This document shows positions 8,026-16,488 of a DNA stretch of 64,000 nt, one piece after another (positions within the stretch are counted from its first letter, which is position 1; every line of letters begins with the position of its first letter). The translations under genes and the position numbers were made by a program. Under the pieces are notes generated by a model. That model was given only the letters and a program-made list of their open reading frames with translations. It was not told the origin of the DNA and searched no databases. Origin of the DNA: Candidatus Bacteroides merdavium (GTDB lineage Bacteria; Bacteroidota; Bacteroidia; Bacteroidales; Bacteroidaceae). The stretch spans positions 1 through 64,000 of the forward strand of contig DXAV01000083.1 in assembly GCA_019116805.1 (NCBI GenBank), read 5' to 3'.

Positions 8026-8679
8026 ATGAATAAAAAGGAAATGCTACAAGCCTTAATTGACCATTACGATAATGGTAATAAGTCACAGTTTGCCAAAAGA
8101 TTAGGTATTTCTGCGCAAGGTATAAGTACCTGGCTCAGCCGAGGAACATTGGATATTGAGTTGATTTACTCAAAATGCGAAAGAATTAATTCAGAATGGC
8201 TTCTGACTGGTGAGGGCAATATGCTAAAAGAGGGAAAAGCACAGAGGCAACAAGAACCGGCGTGCCCTACACCAAATAATAGTATAGAAGGTATCCCGCT
8301 ATTGCCTCTCAGTGCAATGGCGGGTGCATTTACCGGCGAGGCTTCCGTGATGGAATACGAGTGCGAACGCTATGTTATTCCGGCATTCAAAGGCGCGGAC
8401 TTCCTTATTCAAGTCAAAGGGGATTCGATGCAGCCCACCTATTATTCAGGCGACCTTGTGGCCTGCCAGCGTGTTCCGCTCAGCGATCTGTTTTTCCAAT
8501 GGAACAAAACCTATGTGCTCGACACCGTGCAAGGTCCTCTGATCAAACGTGTGCGCCGGGGTTCGGATGACGACCACCTTCTTATCGTTTCAGACAACGC
8601 GGACTATGAACCCTTCGAGCTTTCGAGGGATCAGTTCTATGGCGTGGCGCTGGTACGCGGATTGGTGCGCCTCGAATAA
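8026..8679 (+). CDS. Phage repressor: N-terminal HTH plus C-terminal S24/LexA-like peptidase domain
   Basis: HTH 'SQFAKRLGISAQGISTWL'; S24 'VKGDSMQPTYYSGDLV'. Confidence 0.9.
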   Translation: MNKKEMLQALIDHYDNGNKSQFAKRLGISAQGISTWLSRGTLDIELIYSKCERINSEWLLTGEGNMLKEGKAQRQQEPACPTPNNSIEGIPLLPLSAMAGAFTGEASVMEYECERYVIPAFKGADFLIQVKGDSMQPTYYSGDLVACQRVPLSDLFFQWNKTYVLDTVQGPLIKRVRRGSDDDHLLIVSDNADYEPFELSRDQFYGVALVRGLVRLE

Positions 8680-8924
8680 ACACGTGCAATACCATGCGGC
8701 ATACCCCATCCGGGGCGAAATCACGGACACACACACTCTTTTCGCCCCGCTTAAGTATGGTTTTGTGTATAAATCGCTGTAAATAAGGGAGTAATAAGCA
8801 CATCCGACGCCATTATAACCTATTTATATAGTGGCTTTTTCTACCCGCTTAAAAGCGCATTTGCGCCAAAAACACGGCTTCCCCATCCGCTTTCTACCTA
8901 TTTTCAAACGTTCAAAACAAGGAA

Positions 8925-8996
8925 TTTGTAACCCTTTTGTAACCCTTTTAACATATAGAAATGTAGCCCTTATACGTAACCCTTTTTTGTAACCGG
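8925..8996. repeat. Cluster of GTAACCC-type repeats near the presumed prophage left end
   Basis: GTAACCC at 8928, 8939, 8976; variants GTAGCCC 8963, GTAACCG 8989. Confidence 0.6.
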
Positions 8997-9004
8997 ATGG
9001 GCAT

Positions 9005-9052
9005 AAAAACGGCCGTCGCAATGCTCCGGGAAGTAAGCACCACGACGGCCTA
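9005..9052 (-). terminator. Intrinsic terminator (minus strand) of the 70-aa ORF
   Basis: GGCCGTCG...CGACGGCC stem followed, on the minus strand, by GTTTTTA. Confidence 0.65.
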
Positions 9053-9072
9053 AACAGCAATATAACAGCTAC

Positions 9073-9285
9073 TTAACGGTTGCCTCTGATAAGATGGGAC
9101 ACCACAATCCGGGCACGCTTCGTCATCTTGACGCTTCCATCCTCCATTTTGGCGTGCAGGAGCGTGCTTTTCTTGATGCCGATGCGGTCCTCGTCCAGCG
9201 TTTCAAACACCGCCGAGAGGCTTCCGAAATAGAAGTCCTTCTTCTCGAAAATCAGGTGTACATGAACAACTTTTATAGGTCCCAT
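9073..9285 (-). CDS. Small hypothetical protein (70 aa), probably mobile-element associated
   Basis: MGPIKVVHVHLIFEKKDFYFGSLSAVFETLDEDRIGIKKSTLLHA...; own terminator. Confidence 0.6.
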   Translation of the reverse strand: MGPIKVVHVHLIFEKKDFYFGSLSAVFETLDEDRIGIKKSTLLHAKMEDGSVKMTKRARIVVSHLIRGNR

Positions 9286-9383
9286 AATTGAAGTTTTTAC
9301 GCTGCAAATATACTAAATAACTCTTATATGGAAGTATTTGACACAAAATAAATTCATTTCCTGCCCAAAATTCAGCCCACAAC

Positions 9384-9429
9384 AAAGCCGCCAGACCGTC
9401 GGCCTCAAATGGCGCGTTCTGACGGCTTT
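9384..9429. terminator. Hairpin AAAGCCGCCAGACCG...CGTTCTGACGGCTTT (bidirectional terminator-like)
   Basis: 15-bp arms with two mismatches. Confidence 0.4.
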
Positions 9430-9639
9430 CAAATGCCATTCCAATAGAAGATAACAGGCGCAAGCCGAAAAGCCAACCAGCGTAAAGCAAATGCCCTCAT
9501 TTCGCCCCTAAAATGTAAGCCATGTGTAAGGCAAAAGTAAATTTCGTTTTGATAGGCCCTCCGAGGCATCCGCCCTCTAACTCGCTATCACCCAAAGCGT
9601 TGCCGCCCGTTTCGGTTCACCCTCATCTTTACGCTTCGT

Positions 9640-10244
9640 TCTGTGCCCCATACTACGCCCAAGAAAGCGCAGGCGGTAAAGGTATATTTTGTTTTGTTCA
9701 AGTTTCAGATACCAACAAGTTCAAAGGGCATTTCAACGCATTGCAAGAAGCATTCAAGGCCAACGGGCTGATTATAGATGAGCAGTGTTCCGATATTAAC
9801 AGAAAGCGTTTTGTGGCTTATGACCCCAATCCATACATTAATAGGAATGCGGTAATATATAAGGATGTAAAGGAGGATATAATAATCCAATCAATCCAAC
9901 CGAACACAACAACCACACCAACCCACCGAGCGATAACAACGTGGCCAAGCGGGTGGGCACACTATACGGACAGGCAGAAAGCAGAATATATAATAACCCA
10001 ATGTATCACAAAAGGCATATTGATAAACAAGAGCCACGCAGACAGCCTAACAATAGCATCCGCATTGAAGACCATCTATAAATCAAACGACACAGGGCTA
10101 AATTATTGCTTACAATTGCGACAAATGCGAAAGGGCACGGACGTAACAAAACAAACATATATGTACCAAAACGCAACGGAAAAAACAAATGCAGTCGGAT
10201 GTTTGGTAAATCTTTACAAAAATGCAATAATAGTCCAAAACTAA
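9640..10244 (+). pseudogene. 5'-truncated BT4734/VirE-N-like replication/primase-associated protein
   Basis: 'YYAQESAGGKGIFCFVQVSDTNKFKGHFNALQEAFKANGLIIDEQCSDINRKRFVAYDPNPYIN' matches the core of this family; expected N-terminal part absent. Confidence 0.6.
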
Positions 10245-10291
10245 CCGATAGTTTTCAATTGATACAAATATTTATATATAAAAAGAAAGTT

Positions 10292-10519
10292 ATGAGAAAA
10301 GAAATAACACGAGAAGAAGCGTATATAACAATATATCAGAGGCTTAAGGCCAAAGATATGTCCGAAATTGAAATAAGAAATTTCTTTTTAGACAAATTTT
10401 CGGTCGATATAGCAAAGGTTAGAGCGCAAGCAAAACGCAATTCCAAACCGTTAACAGATAATCAAAAGAAAATCCTAAACAAAATTTCAATGCTATACAA
10501 AGAAATTGGAAATCTATAA
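10292..10519 (+). CDS. Small hypothetical protein (75 aa) of the capsid-bearing remnant
   Basis: MRKEITREEAYITIYQRLKAKDMSEIEIRNFFLDKF... Confidence 0.55.
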   Translation: MRKEITREEAYITIYQRLKAKDMSEIEIRNFFLDKFSVDIAKVRAQAKRNSKPLTDNQKKILNKISMLYKEIGNL

Positions 10520-10546
10520 TAATAAAGATAAAAATCAAAAACACAT

Positions 10547-11458
10547 ATGTTAACTGAATTAATTCAAGGAGCAATTAAAAAACAATTTACAAATGAACAA
10601 AGACAAATAATCGACAGGACACAGGATAATATGCAAGCCGCAGGGCTGAACTACATAGGGACTTGCATCCCGTTCAAGTCTGAGGCCGAAGAAAGAAGCC
10701 TGAAAGCAAGCGCAGTCGCAGGCGTGGATGCGTGGGACTTGGAAAGCGCAATTTACTCTACAAGTGCCCTTAAACAAGCAGGCGCAAAGTTTATATTTTC
10801 ATTAAAGAACAATGTACAAGTACCTTTGTGCGACAAATTGAAGGCCTATTGGGCAGCTGAGACGGGCGCACCTGAAGGCGATGCCGAGCCACAATTAAGC
10901 GAAGCAAGCATTGCACCACACAGACTGACAACGTACGTCACAATAAGCAAGATGTTATTAAATCAAACGCAGAACGTTGAAGCCCTGTTAACCGAAATGC
11001 TTGCAACCGCCATTAACGAAAAATTGGAAAGCACAATATTCAGCACAGTGCAGGAAGCCAACGCCGTAAAGCCGTTTTTATCCGAAACAGCCTCAACCAT
11101 AACAAGTTATGCCGACTTATGCAACTTGGAAGATACAACGGCAGACATCCTTAAGCCTACATACGTACTATCCAAAGCCGCAAAGAATAAGTTAAGACAA
11201 ATGTCAAAAGGAAATAGCTTTGTGATGGATGGCGGGAAGATAGACGGAACAACCACCATAACCTCAAGCAACGTACAGGACTCTTATTTGGTCTTTGGCG
11301 ATTTCAGCAAATTTAAGGTGTGCGTTTGGAGTGATGGAATAGATGTATTGATAGACCCCATCACGCAGGCCAAAGATGGAAATACAAGATTGATAGTTAA
11401 TTTCTATGTGGATTACTACATAAGCAATCCTAATGCGTTCGCAATTGCTACGGTTTAA
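10547..11458 (+). CDS. HK97-fold-like phage major capsid protein
   Basis: 303 aa; 'APHRLTTYVTISKMLLNQTQNVEALLTEMLATAINEKLESTIF' and 'PTYVLSKAAKNKLR' typical of HK97-like MCPs. Confidence 0.75.
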   Translation: MLTELIQGAIKKQFTNEQRQIIDRTQDNMQAAGLNYIGTCIPFKSEAEERSLKASAVAGVDAWDLESAIYSTSALKQAGAKFIFSLKNNVQVPLCDKLKAYWAAETGAPEGDAEPQLSEASIAPHRLTTYVTISKMLLNQTQNVEALLTEMLATAINEKLESTIFSTVQEANAVKPFLSETASTITSYADLCNLEDTTADILKPTYVLSKAAKNKLRQMSKGNSFVMDGGKIDGTTTITSSNVQDSYLVFGDFSKFKVCVWSDGIDVLIDPITQAKDGNTRLIVNFYVDYYISNPNAFAIATV

Positions 11459-11549
11459 AGTTTTATTTGTATTTCTGTTTTTTGTGATTATTTTATGCGA
11501 ACGCAGCTCTTCTTCAAATATATAGACAAAAATTCTACACTATTTTTGG

Positions 11550-11578
11550 GGTGTGTCATAAGTGGCACACCTTTTTTT
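11550..11578 (+). terminator. Intrinsic terminator after the capsid gene
   Basis: GGTGTG-N10-CACACC followed by TTTTTTT. Confidence 0.7.
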
Positions 11579-11829
11579 GTGTACCCCCCCCTATGATAAT
11601 TTATAGATTTAAGTGACAGAACCCCATCCCAACCTCACTTCGCACAAAAGGCAATTTCTGAAAGTTTTGGTTTTTGACACCAACGGCGATATAATAGACT
11701 ACAACTTTATATTAATTAAAAATAATATGCTACATTTGCAATGCACTTTTTTACGTCGGCAATAGGAATGCCACACAAAGTGACACACTATTTTTAAATT
11801 TATTGTAAAACATTGATAATTAAATTATT

Positions 11830-12294
11830 ATGGCAATGCATACTTGGTTCGAATGTAAGATTCGATATGAGAAAACAATGGAAAACGGCATGAACAAGAA
11901 AGTGACCGAACCCTATCTGGTTGATGCGCTAAGCTTCACAGAGGCTGAAGCTCGCATCATCGAAGAGATCACTCCCTTCATCAGCGGCGAATTTACTGTA
12001 GCCGACATCAAACGTGCCAACTACAGCGAACTGTTCCCCTGCGACGAAGAGGCCGCCGACCGTTGGTTCAAGTGCAAGCTTGTCTTCATCACACTGGACG
12101 AAAAGAGCGGAGCCGAGAAGAAGACTTCCACACAAGTACTGGTACAGGCAGCCGACCTGCGTGACGCCGTAAAGAAGCTGGACGAAGGTATGAAGGGGAC
12201 TATGGCCGATTATCAGATAGCCTCTGTGGCCGAAACACCACTCATGGATGTTTATCCCTACAGTGTTGAGCCCGACGACAAGCCGGAAGTGTAA
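11830..12294 (+). CDS. DUF4494-like protein
   Basis: 154 aa; 'MHTWFECKIRYEKTMENGMNKKVTEPYLVDALSFTEAEARI'. Confidence 0.75.
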   Translation: MAMHTWFECKIRYEKTMENGMNKKVTEPYLVDALSFTEAEARIIEEITPFISGEFTVADIKRANYSELFPCDEEAADRWFKCKLVFITLDEKSGAEKKTSTQVLVQAADLRDAVKKLDEGMKGTMADYQIASVAETPLMDVYPYSVEPDDKPEV

Positions 12295-12309
12295 AGAATC
12301 AGAAAGGAT

Positions 12310-12975
12310 ATGATAGGAGAACGCATCAAAGAAATACAGAACGAACTGCCAGCCGGCGTACGGCTGGTAGCCGTATCGAAGTTCCACCCGAACGAGGACA
12401 TCGAAGAGGCCTATCGGGCCGGACAGCGTATCTTCGGCGAAAGCAAGGTGCAGGAAATGACGGCCAAATACGAAAGTCTGCCGAAGGATATCGAATGGCA
12501 TTTCATCGGCCACCTACAGACCAACAAAGTGAAATACATCGTGCCCTACGTAGCACTGATTCATGGCATAGACTCCTTCAAGCTCCTGGCCGAAGTGGAC
12601 AAGCAGGCAACCAAAGCCGGCCGTAGGGTGAATTGTCTGCTCCAACTGCACATCGCCCGCGAAGAAACCAAATTCGGTTTCAGTTTCGACGAATGCCGCC
12701 AGATGTTGGCCGAAGGAGAATGGCACCAGCTGGAACACATCCGCTTGTGCGGTCTCATGGGTATGGCTACCAATACGGACAACGCCGAACAAATTAAGGA
12801 GGAATTCCGTTCCTTAAGCTGCTTCTTCCACGAAGTGAAGTCCACGTGGTTTGCCAATGACGACAACTTTTGCGAACTTTCGATGGGTATGTCGCACGAC
12901 TACCACGAAGCCATTGCCGCAGGTAGCACACTGATACGCGTAGGAAGTAAAATCTTCGGAGAACGAATTTATTAA
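12310..12975 (+). CDS. YggS-family PLP-binding protein
   Basis: 'RLVAVSKFHPNEDIEEAYRAGQRIFGESKVQEM', 'WHFIGHLQTNK', 'LSMGMSHDYHEAI'. Confidence 0.92.
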   Translation: MIGERIKEIQNELPAGVRLVAVSKFHPNEDIEEAYRAGQRIFGESKVQEMTAKYESLPKDIEWHFIGHLQTNKVKYIVPYVALIHGIDSFKLLAEVDKQATKAGRRVNCLLQLHIAREETKFGFSFDECRQMLAEGEWHQLEHIRLCGLMGMATNTDNAEQIKEEFRSLSCFFHEVKSTWFANDDNFCELSMGMSHDYHEAIAAGSTLIRVGSKIFGERIY

Positions 12976-12995
12976 TCTTAAAAAAATACATCATC

Positions 12996-13976
12996 ATGGC
13001 AACAACGTTACAAACAACATTCGCCGGGCTTTCCTTGAGAAACCCCATTATCGTCAGCAGTTCAGGTCTCACCGACAGCGCAGCCAAGAACCAGAAGCTT
13101 TGCGAAGCCGGAGCAGGAGCCATCGTACTGAAGTCGCTTTTCGAGGAACAGATCATGATGGAAGTATATCAGCACGACGATCCTTCCATGTCACCCGAAG
13201 CGGCAGACAAGTTGTCTGTTTACATCCTTCATCACAAATTGAATGAGTACCTCAGCCTGATACGCGAAAGCAAAAAGGTATGCGACATCCCCGTCATCGC
13301 CAGCATCAACTGCTATAAGGACGATGTGTGGGCCGACTTTGCCAAACAAATCGAAGAAGCCGGAGCCGACGCGTTGGAAATCAACATATTGTCCCTACAG
13401 ACGGACGTGCAATACACATACGGCAGCTTCGAACAGCGCCATATCGACATCCTGCGCCACATCAAGAAAACAATCAAGATACCTGTCATCATGAAGCTTG
13501 GCAGCAACTTGACTAACCCTGTAGCCCTCATCGATCAGCTTTATGCCAACGGAGCCGCCGCCGTTGTTCTGTTCAACCGTTTCTATCAGCCGGATATCAA
13601 CATCGACAAGATGACACAAGCGGCCGGTGACGTGTTCAGCAACGAGGCTGATTTGGCCAATTCACTCCGTTGGACGGGCATCGCTTCGGCAGCTGTCAGC
13701 AAGATAGATTATGCCATTTCGGGCGGTATCCATTCGGCCGAAGGTGTGGTAAAGGCTATTCTTGCCGGTGCCTCGGCCGTAGAAATTTGCAGTGTACTTT
13801 ACCAAAAGTCATCAGCCGTCATCAACGAATACAATAAGTTCGTGACCAACTGGATGGCAAGCAAGGGCATGGAAAACATCGCGCAGTTCAAGGGCAAACT
13901 GAATGTAGGCGACGTGAAGGGCGTAAATACCTTCGAACGTACGCAATTCCTGAAGTATTTTGCGCAGCACGAATAA
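12996..13976 (+). CDS. Dihydroorotate dehydrogenase-like protein
   Basis: TIM-barrel 'GLSLRNPIIVSSSGLTDSA', 'VIMKLGSNLTNPVALI'. Confidence 0.88.
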   Translation: MATTLQTTFAGLSLRNPIIVSSSGLTDSAAKNQKLCEAGAGAIVLKSLFEEQIMMEVYQHDDPSMSPEAADKLSVYILHHKLNEYLSLIRESKKVCDIPVIASINCYKDDVWADFAKQIEEAGADALEINILSLQTDVQYTYGSFEQRHIDILRHIKKTIKIPVIMKLGSNLTNPVALIDQLYANGAAAVVLFNRFYQPDINIDKMTQAAGDVFSNEADLANSLRWTGIASAAVSKIDYAISGGIHSAEGVVKAILAGASAVEICSVLYQKSSAVINEYNKFVTNWMASKGMENIAQFKGKLNVGDVKGVNTFERTQFLKYFAQHE

Positions 13977-14000
13977 GCTCCTTCTAGCCCAAACAAGAAA

Positions 14001-14043
14001 AACAGGCTGAATTCCACTTCCCTGAAGTAGGATTCAGCCTGTT
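14001..14043 (+). terminator. Long hairpin AACAGGCTGAAT...ATTCAGCCTGTT
   Basis: Near-perfect inverted repeat downstream of the DHOD-like gene. Confidence 0.6.
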
Positions 14044-14116
14044 CCGTTTTCAATATCCACACGTCATCCTTTCATTCTCCAAACCAAACAGATTGCCCAC
14101 ATTGAACAGACAGACC

Positions 14117-14220
14117 GTTTAAGCAGGGAAAACAGATCGTTTAAGCTGGGAAAACAAACTGTTTAAGCTGGATAAACGGATTGTTTAAGCTGGGCAAACA
14201 GATGCTTTCCCCAGCTTAAA
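14117..14220. repeat. Four tandem 22-nt repeats GTTTAAGCTGGGAAAACAGATY plus a terminal inverted half-copy
   Basis: GTTTAAGC at 14117, 14139, 14161, 14183; inverted CCCCAGCTTAAA at 14209-14220. Confidence 0.9.
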
Positions 14221-14353
14221 TGACTGGCCTCTGCAAGAGGAATCATTATCTTTCTGAAATAAGGACTATTGTCATCGACAGATAGAAGGAAGGAATTGAT
14301 TAGAATCTCTTATTTTAAACAACTTCACTATACTTTTATCAGCATATCCGCAC

Positions 14354-15529
14354 CTATGACTTCCTGCAAAAATCCAGAAAACGTTTCAGGCCTTCGGCCA
14401 GCGTAGTACGCGGACAGGCGATGTTCCACCGCATGAATCCTTCCCCTTCCACTCCGTACATAGTACCGGCATTGAGCCACAGTCCGGCCTCGGCAACCAG
14501 GCGTCGTTCAAGCTCCTCAGACGACAGACCCAACGTCCGGCAATCCATCCACACGAGATAGGTTCCTTCCAATATAGCGAGGGGAAACTGCGGCAGGTAC
14601 TTCCTACAAAAGTCCTGCATATAAATATAGTTCGCATGCAAATATCCGATGAGTTGATCCAGCCATTCTTCACTTTCATTGTAAGCCGCCTGGGTAGCTA
14701 TCACACCGAACGGATTGACATCGCACACCTCGTTATCATTGATGGCTCGATCTATTTTAGCCCGGAGAACAGCGTCGATGCAGACAATATTGGCAATCTG
14801 AAGGCCGGCTATATTGAACGCTTTGCTGGGCGACAGACACGTCACAGAATGTTGCAGAAACTCTTCCGAGATAGAAGCAAACGGCATGTAACGATAGCCG
14901 GGGAAAACCAACTCACAATGGATTTCATCCGAAACGACCGTTACACCGTGACGGATGCACATGTCACCAAGACAAACGAGCTCTTCACGCTTCCACACCC
15001 GCCCGACGGGATTGTGGGGATTGCAGAGGAGCATCACCTTCACTTGCGGGTCGGAAAGTTTCCGTTCCAGATCATCATAGTCCATCACATAAGTGTTGCC
15101 GACAGGCATCAGCGGTGAAGACACTATCCCACATCCGTTGTTGCGGATCGAAGAAAAAAAGCAATTGTAAACTGGAGTCTGCACCAGCACCTTGTCGCCC
15201 GGACGAGTCAGCGCCTTGATGACAGCCGATATGGCAGGCACCACTCCCGACGTATAAAGCATCCATCCGCGGTCAATCGCCCACCCGTGACGACGCATAA
15301 ACCAACTGGTCACTGCCTCATAATAACTGTCAGGTACACGGGTATAACCGAAGATGCCGTGTTCCACCCGCTGACGCAGGGCATCAACGATGGCCGGAGC
15401 AGTACGGAAATCCATATCAGCCACCCACATCGGCAATACATCCGAGTTGCCTGCACTGTCCCATTTATAAGAATCTGTTCCCCGACGGAGAATCATTTGG
15501 TCGAAATCGTATTTCATACTTACCTCCAC
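14354..15529 (-). CDS. MalY/PatB-family PLP-dependent cystathionine beta-lyase/aminotransferase
   Basis: 'LPMWVADMDF', 'LLCNPHNPVGRVW', 'SPSKAFNIAGLQ'. Confidence 0.92.
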   Translation of the reverse strand: MEVSMKYDFDQMILRRGTDSYKWDSAGNSDVLPMWVADMDFRTAPAIVDALRQRVEHGIFGYTRVPDSYYEAVTSWFMRRHGWAIDRGWMLYTSGVVPAISAVIKALTRPGDKVLVQTPVYNCFFSSIRNNGCGIVSSPLMPVGNTYVMDYDDLERKLSDPQVKVMLLCNPHNPVGRVWKREELVCLGDMCIRHGVTVVSDEIHCELVFPGYRYMPFASISEEFLQHSVTCLSPSKAFNIAGLQIANIVCIDAVLRAKIDRAINDNEVCDVNPFGVIATQAAYNESEEWLDQLIGYLHANYIYMQDFCRKYLPQFPLAILEGTYLVWMDCRTLGLSSEELERRLVAEAGLWLNAGTMYGVEGEGFMRWNIACPRTTLAEGLKRFLDFCRKS

Positions 15530-15532
15530 TTT

Positions 15533-16399
15533 TCAATCGACAGGATACGTCTGTCCGTTCCTGAGACGGATTACACAATCGGCAGGAGCCTTGATGTTCC
15601 GGTCGATTGTCACCGAGCCGAACGCATCGGCCACGATAGAACCCGAGGCGGGATTCTTGATGTTTGTGATGGAACCGCGGATATCGGCATGCAACGTACT
15701 GTACTCGAAAGCGCGGTCACATTCTGGTCCGAAAGTACAGTTTTCCAACACAAGGTCGTGTGCGTAGCAGAGCGGCTGTTCACCGGTAATGTGACAGTTC
15801 ACCAGGCGCAAGTTCTTCGAATGCCAGCCGAGGTACTCGCCATTAAGCTCGGAGTCGTAGATAGTCACGTTCTCGACCTCCCAAAAAGCATCTTTCGTCG
15901 TAATCTTGGCATGATGAATCTCCACATCCTTCACATACTGGAAGACATATTTGCTGTCGCTTTCCAATCCGTCCACATAAATATTACTGCTGAACATGAA
16001 GGGATAGGTACCATCGTGCAGCTTGAGGTTCTTGACGCGGATATTCCGACAACGCCAGAACACCTCATCGGCATCATTCATCGTAACATTCTCCACGTCG
16101 ATATCGGTCATTTCGCGGAACATCTTCGGCGCATCAATCACCGTGTCGGTCATTTTCAGATGGTCGGAATACCATAAGGCCGAACGACCTCCGACATCGA
16201 AATAACAACGGTCAATCTTGAATCCGTGTACATGCCAGAAGGGATAATTGCCTTCGAAACGGCATTCGAACGCTTCTATATTACTGCACTCCTTAATGGC
16301 CGATTCTCCGGCACGGATAATAACATTCTCCAATCGGAGGTTGTGTGACTCGAACAAGGGACGTTCACCACCAAATTCTGTATTCTTAATCAGTTGCAT
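15533..16399 (-). CDS. DUF3737-like beta-helix protein
   Basis: MQLIKNTEFGGERPLFESHNLRLENVII...; repetitive beta-helix pattern. Confidence 0.8.
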   Translation of the reverse strand: MQLIKNTEFGGERPLFESHNLRLENVIIRAGESAIKECSNIEAFECRFEGNYPFWHVHGFKIDRCYFDVGGRSALWYSDHLKMTDTVIDAPKMFREMTDIDVENVTMNDADEVFWRCRNIRVKNLKLHDGTYPFMFSSNIYVDGLESDSKYVFQYVKDVEIHHAKITTKDAFWEVENVTIYDSELNGEYLGWHSKNLRLVNCHITGEQPLCYAHDLVLENCTFGPECDRAFEYSTLHADIRGSITNIKNPASGSIVADAFGSVTIDRNIKAPADCVIRLRNGQTYPVD

Positions 16400-16488
16400 A
16401 TTATTTGATAAAAAATCTTTTCCTAATGCAAAGTTACGCCATAGCGGAGACTTCTCTAGTAGATGGATTACGGATAAAACAACCTGTA

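Larger units (their letters stand above)
1..8900. mobile_element. Left (early) portion of a Mu-like transposable prophage; extends beyond the window start, right boundary approximate (8.7-9.0 kb)
   Basis: MuA-like transposase, MuB-like ATPase and Gam-like protein in one minus-strand operon with a divergent S24-type repressor at the outer edge, as in Mu. Exact end not determinable without the other end. Confidence 0.85.

Noticed and set aside
1-9000. Diversity-generating retroelement in the prophage
   Set aside because: No reverse transcriptase ORF or TR/VR pair seen in this part; the late region lies outside the window.
8824-9060. 78-aa minus-strand ORF
   Set aside because: Overlaps the repeat cluster and the terminator; composition not protein-like.
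14117-14220. CRISPR array
   Set aside because: Repeats are directly contiguous with no unique spacers, and no cas genes are visible.
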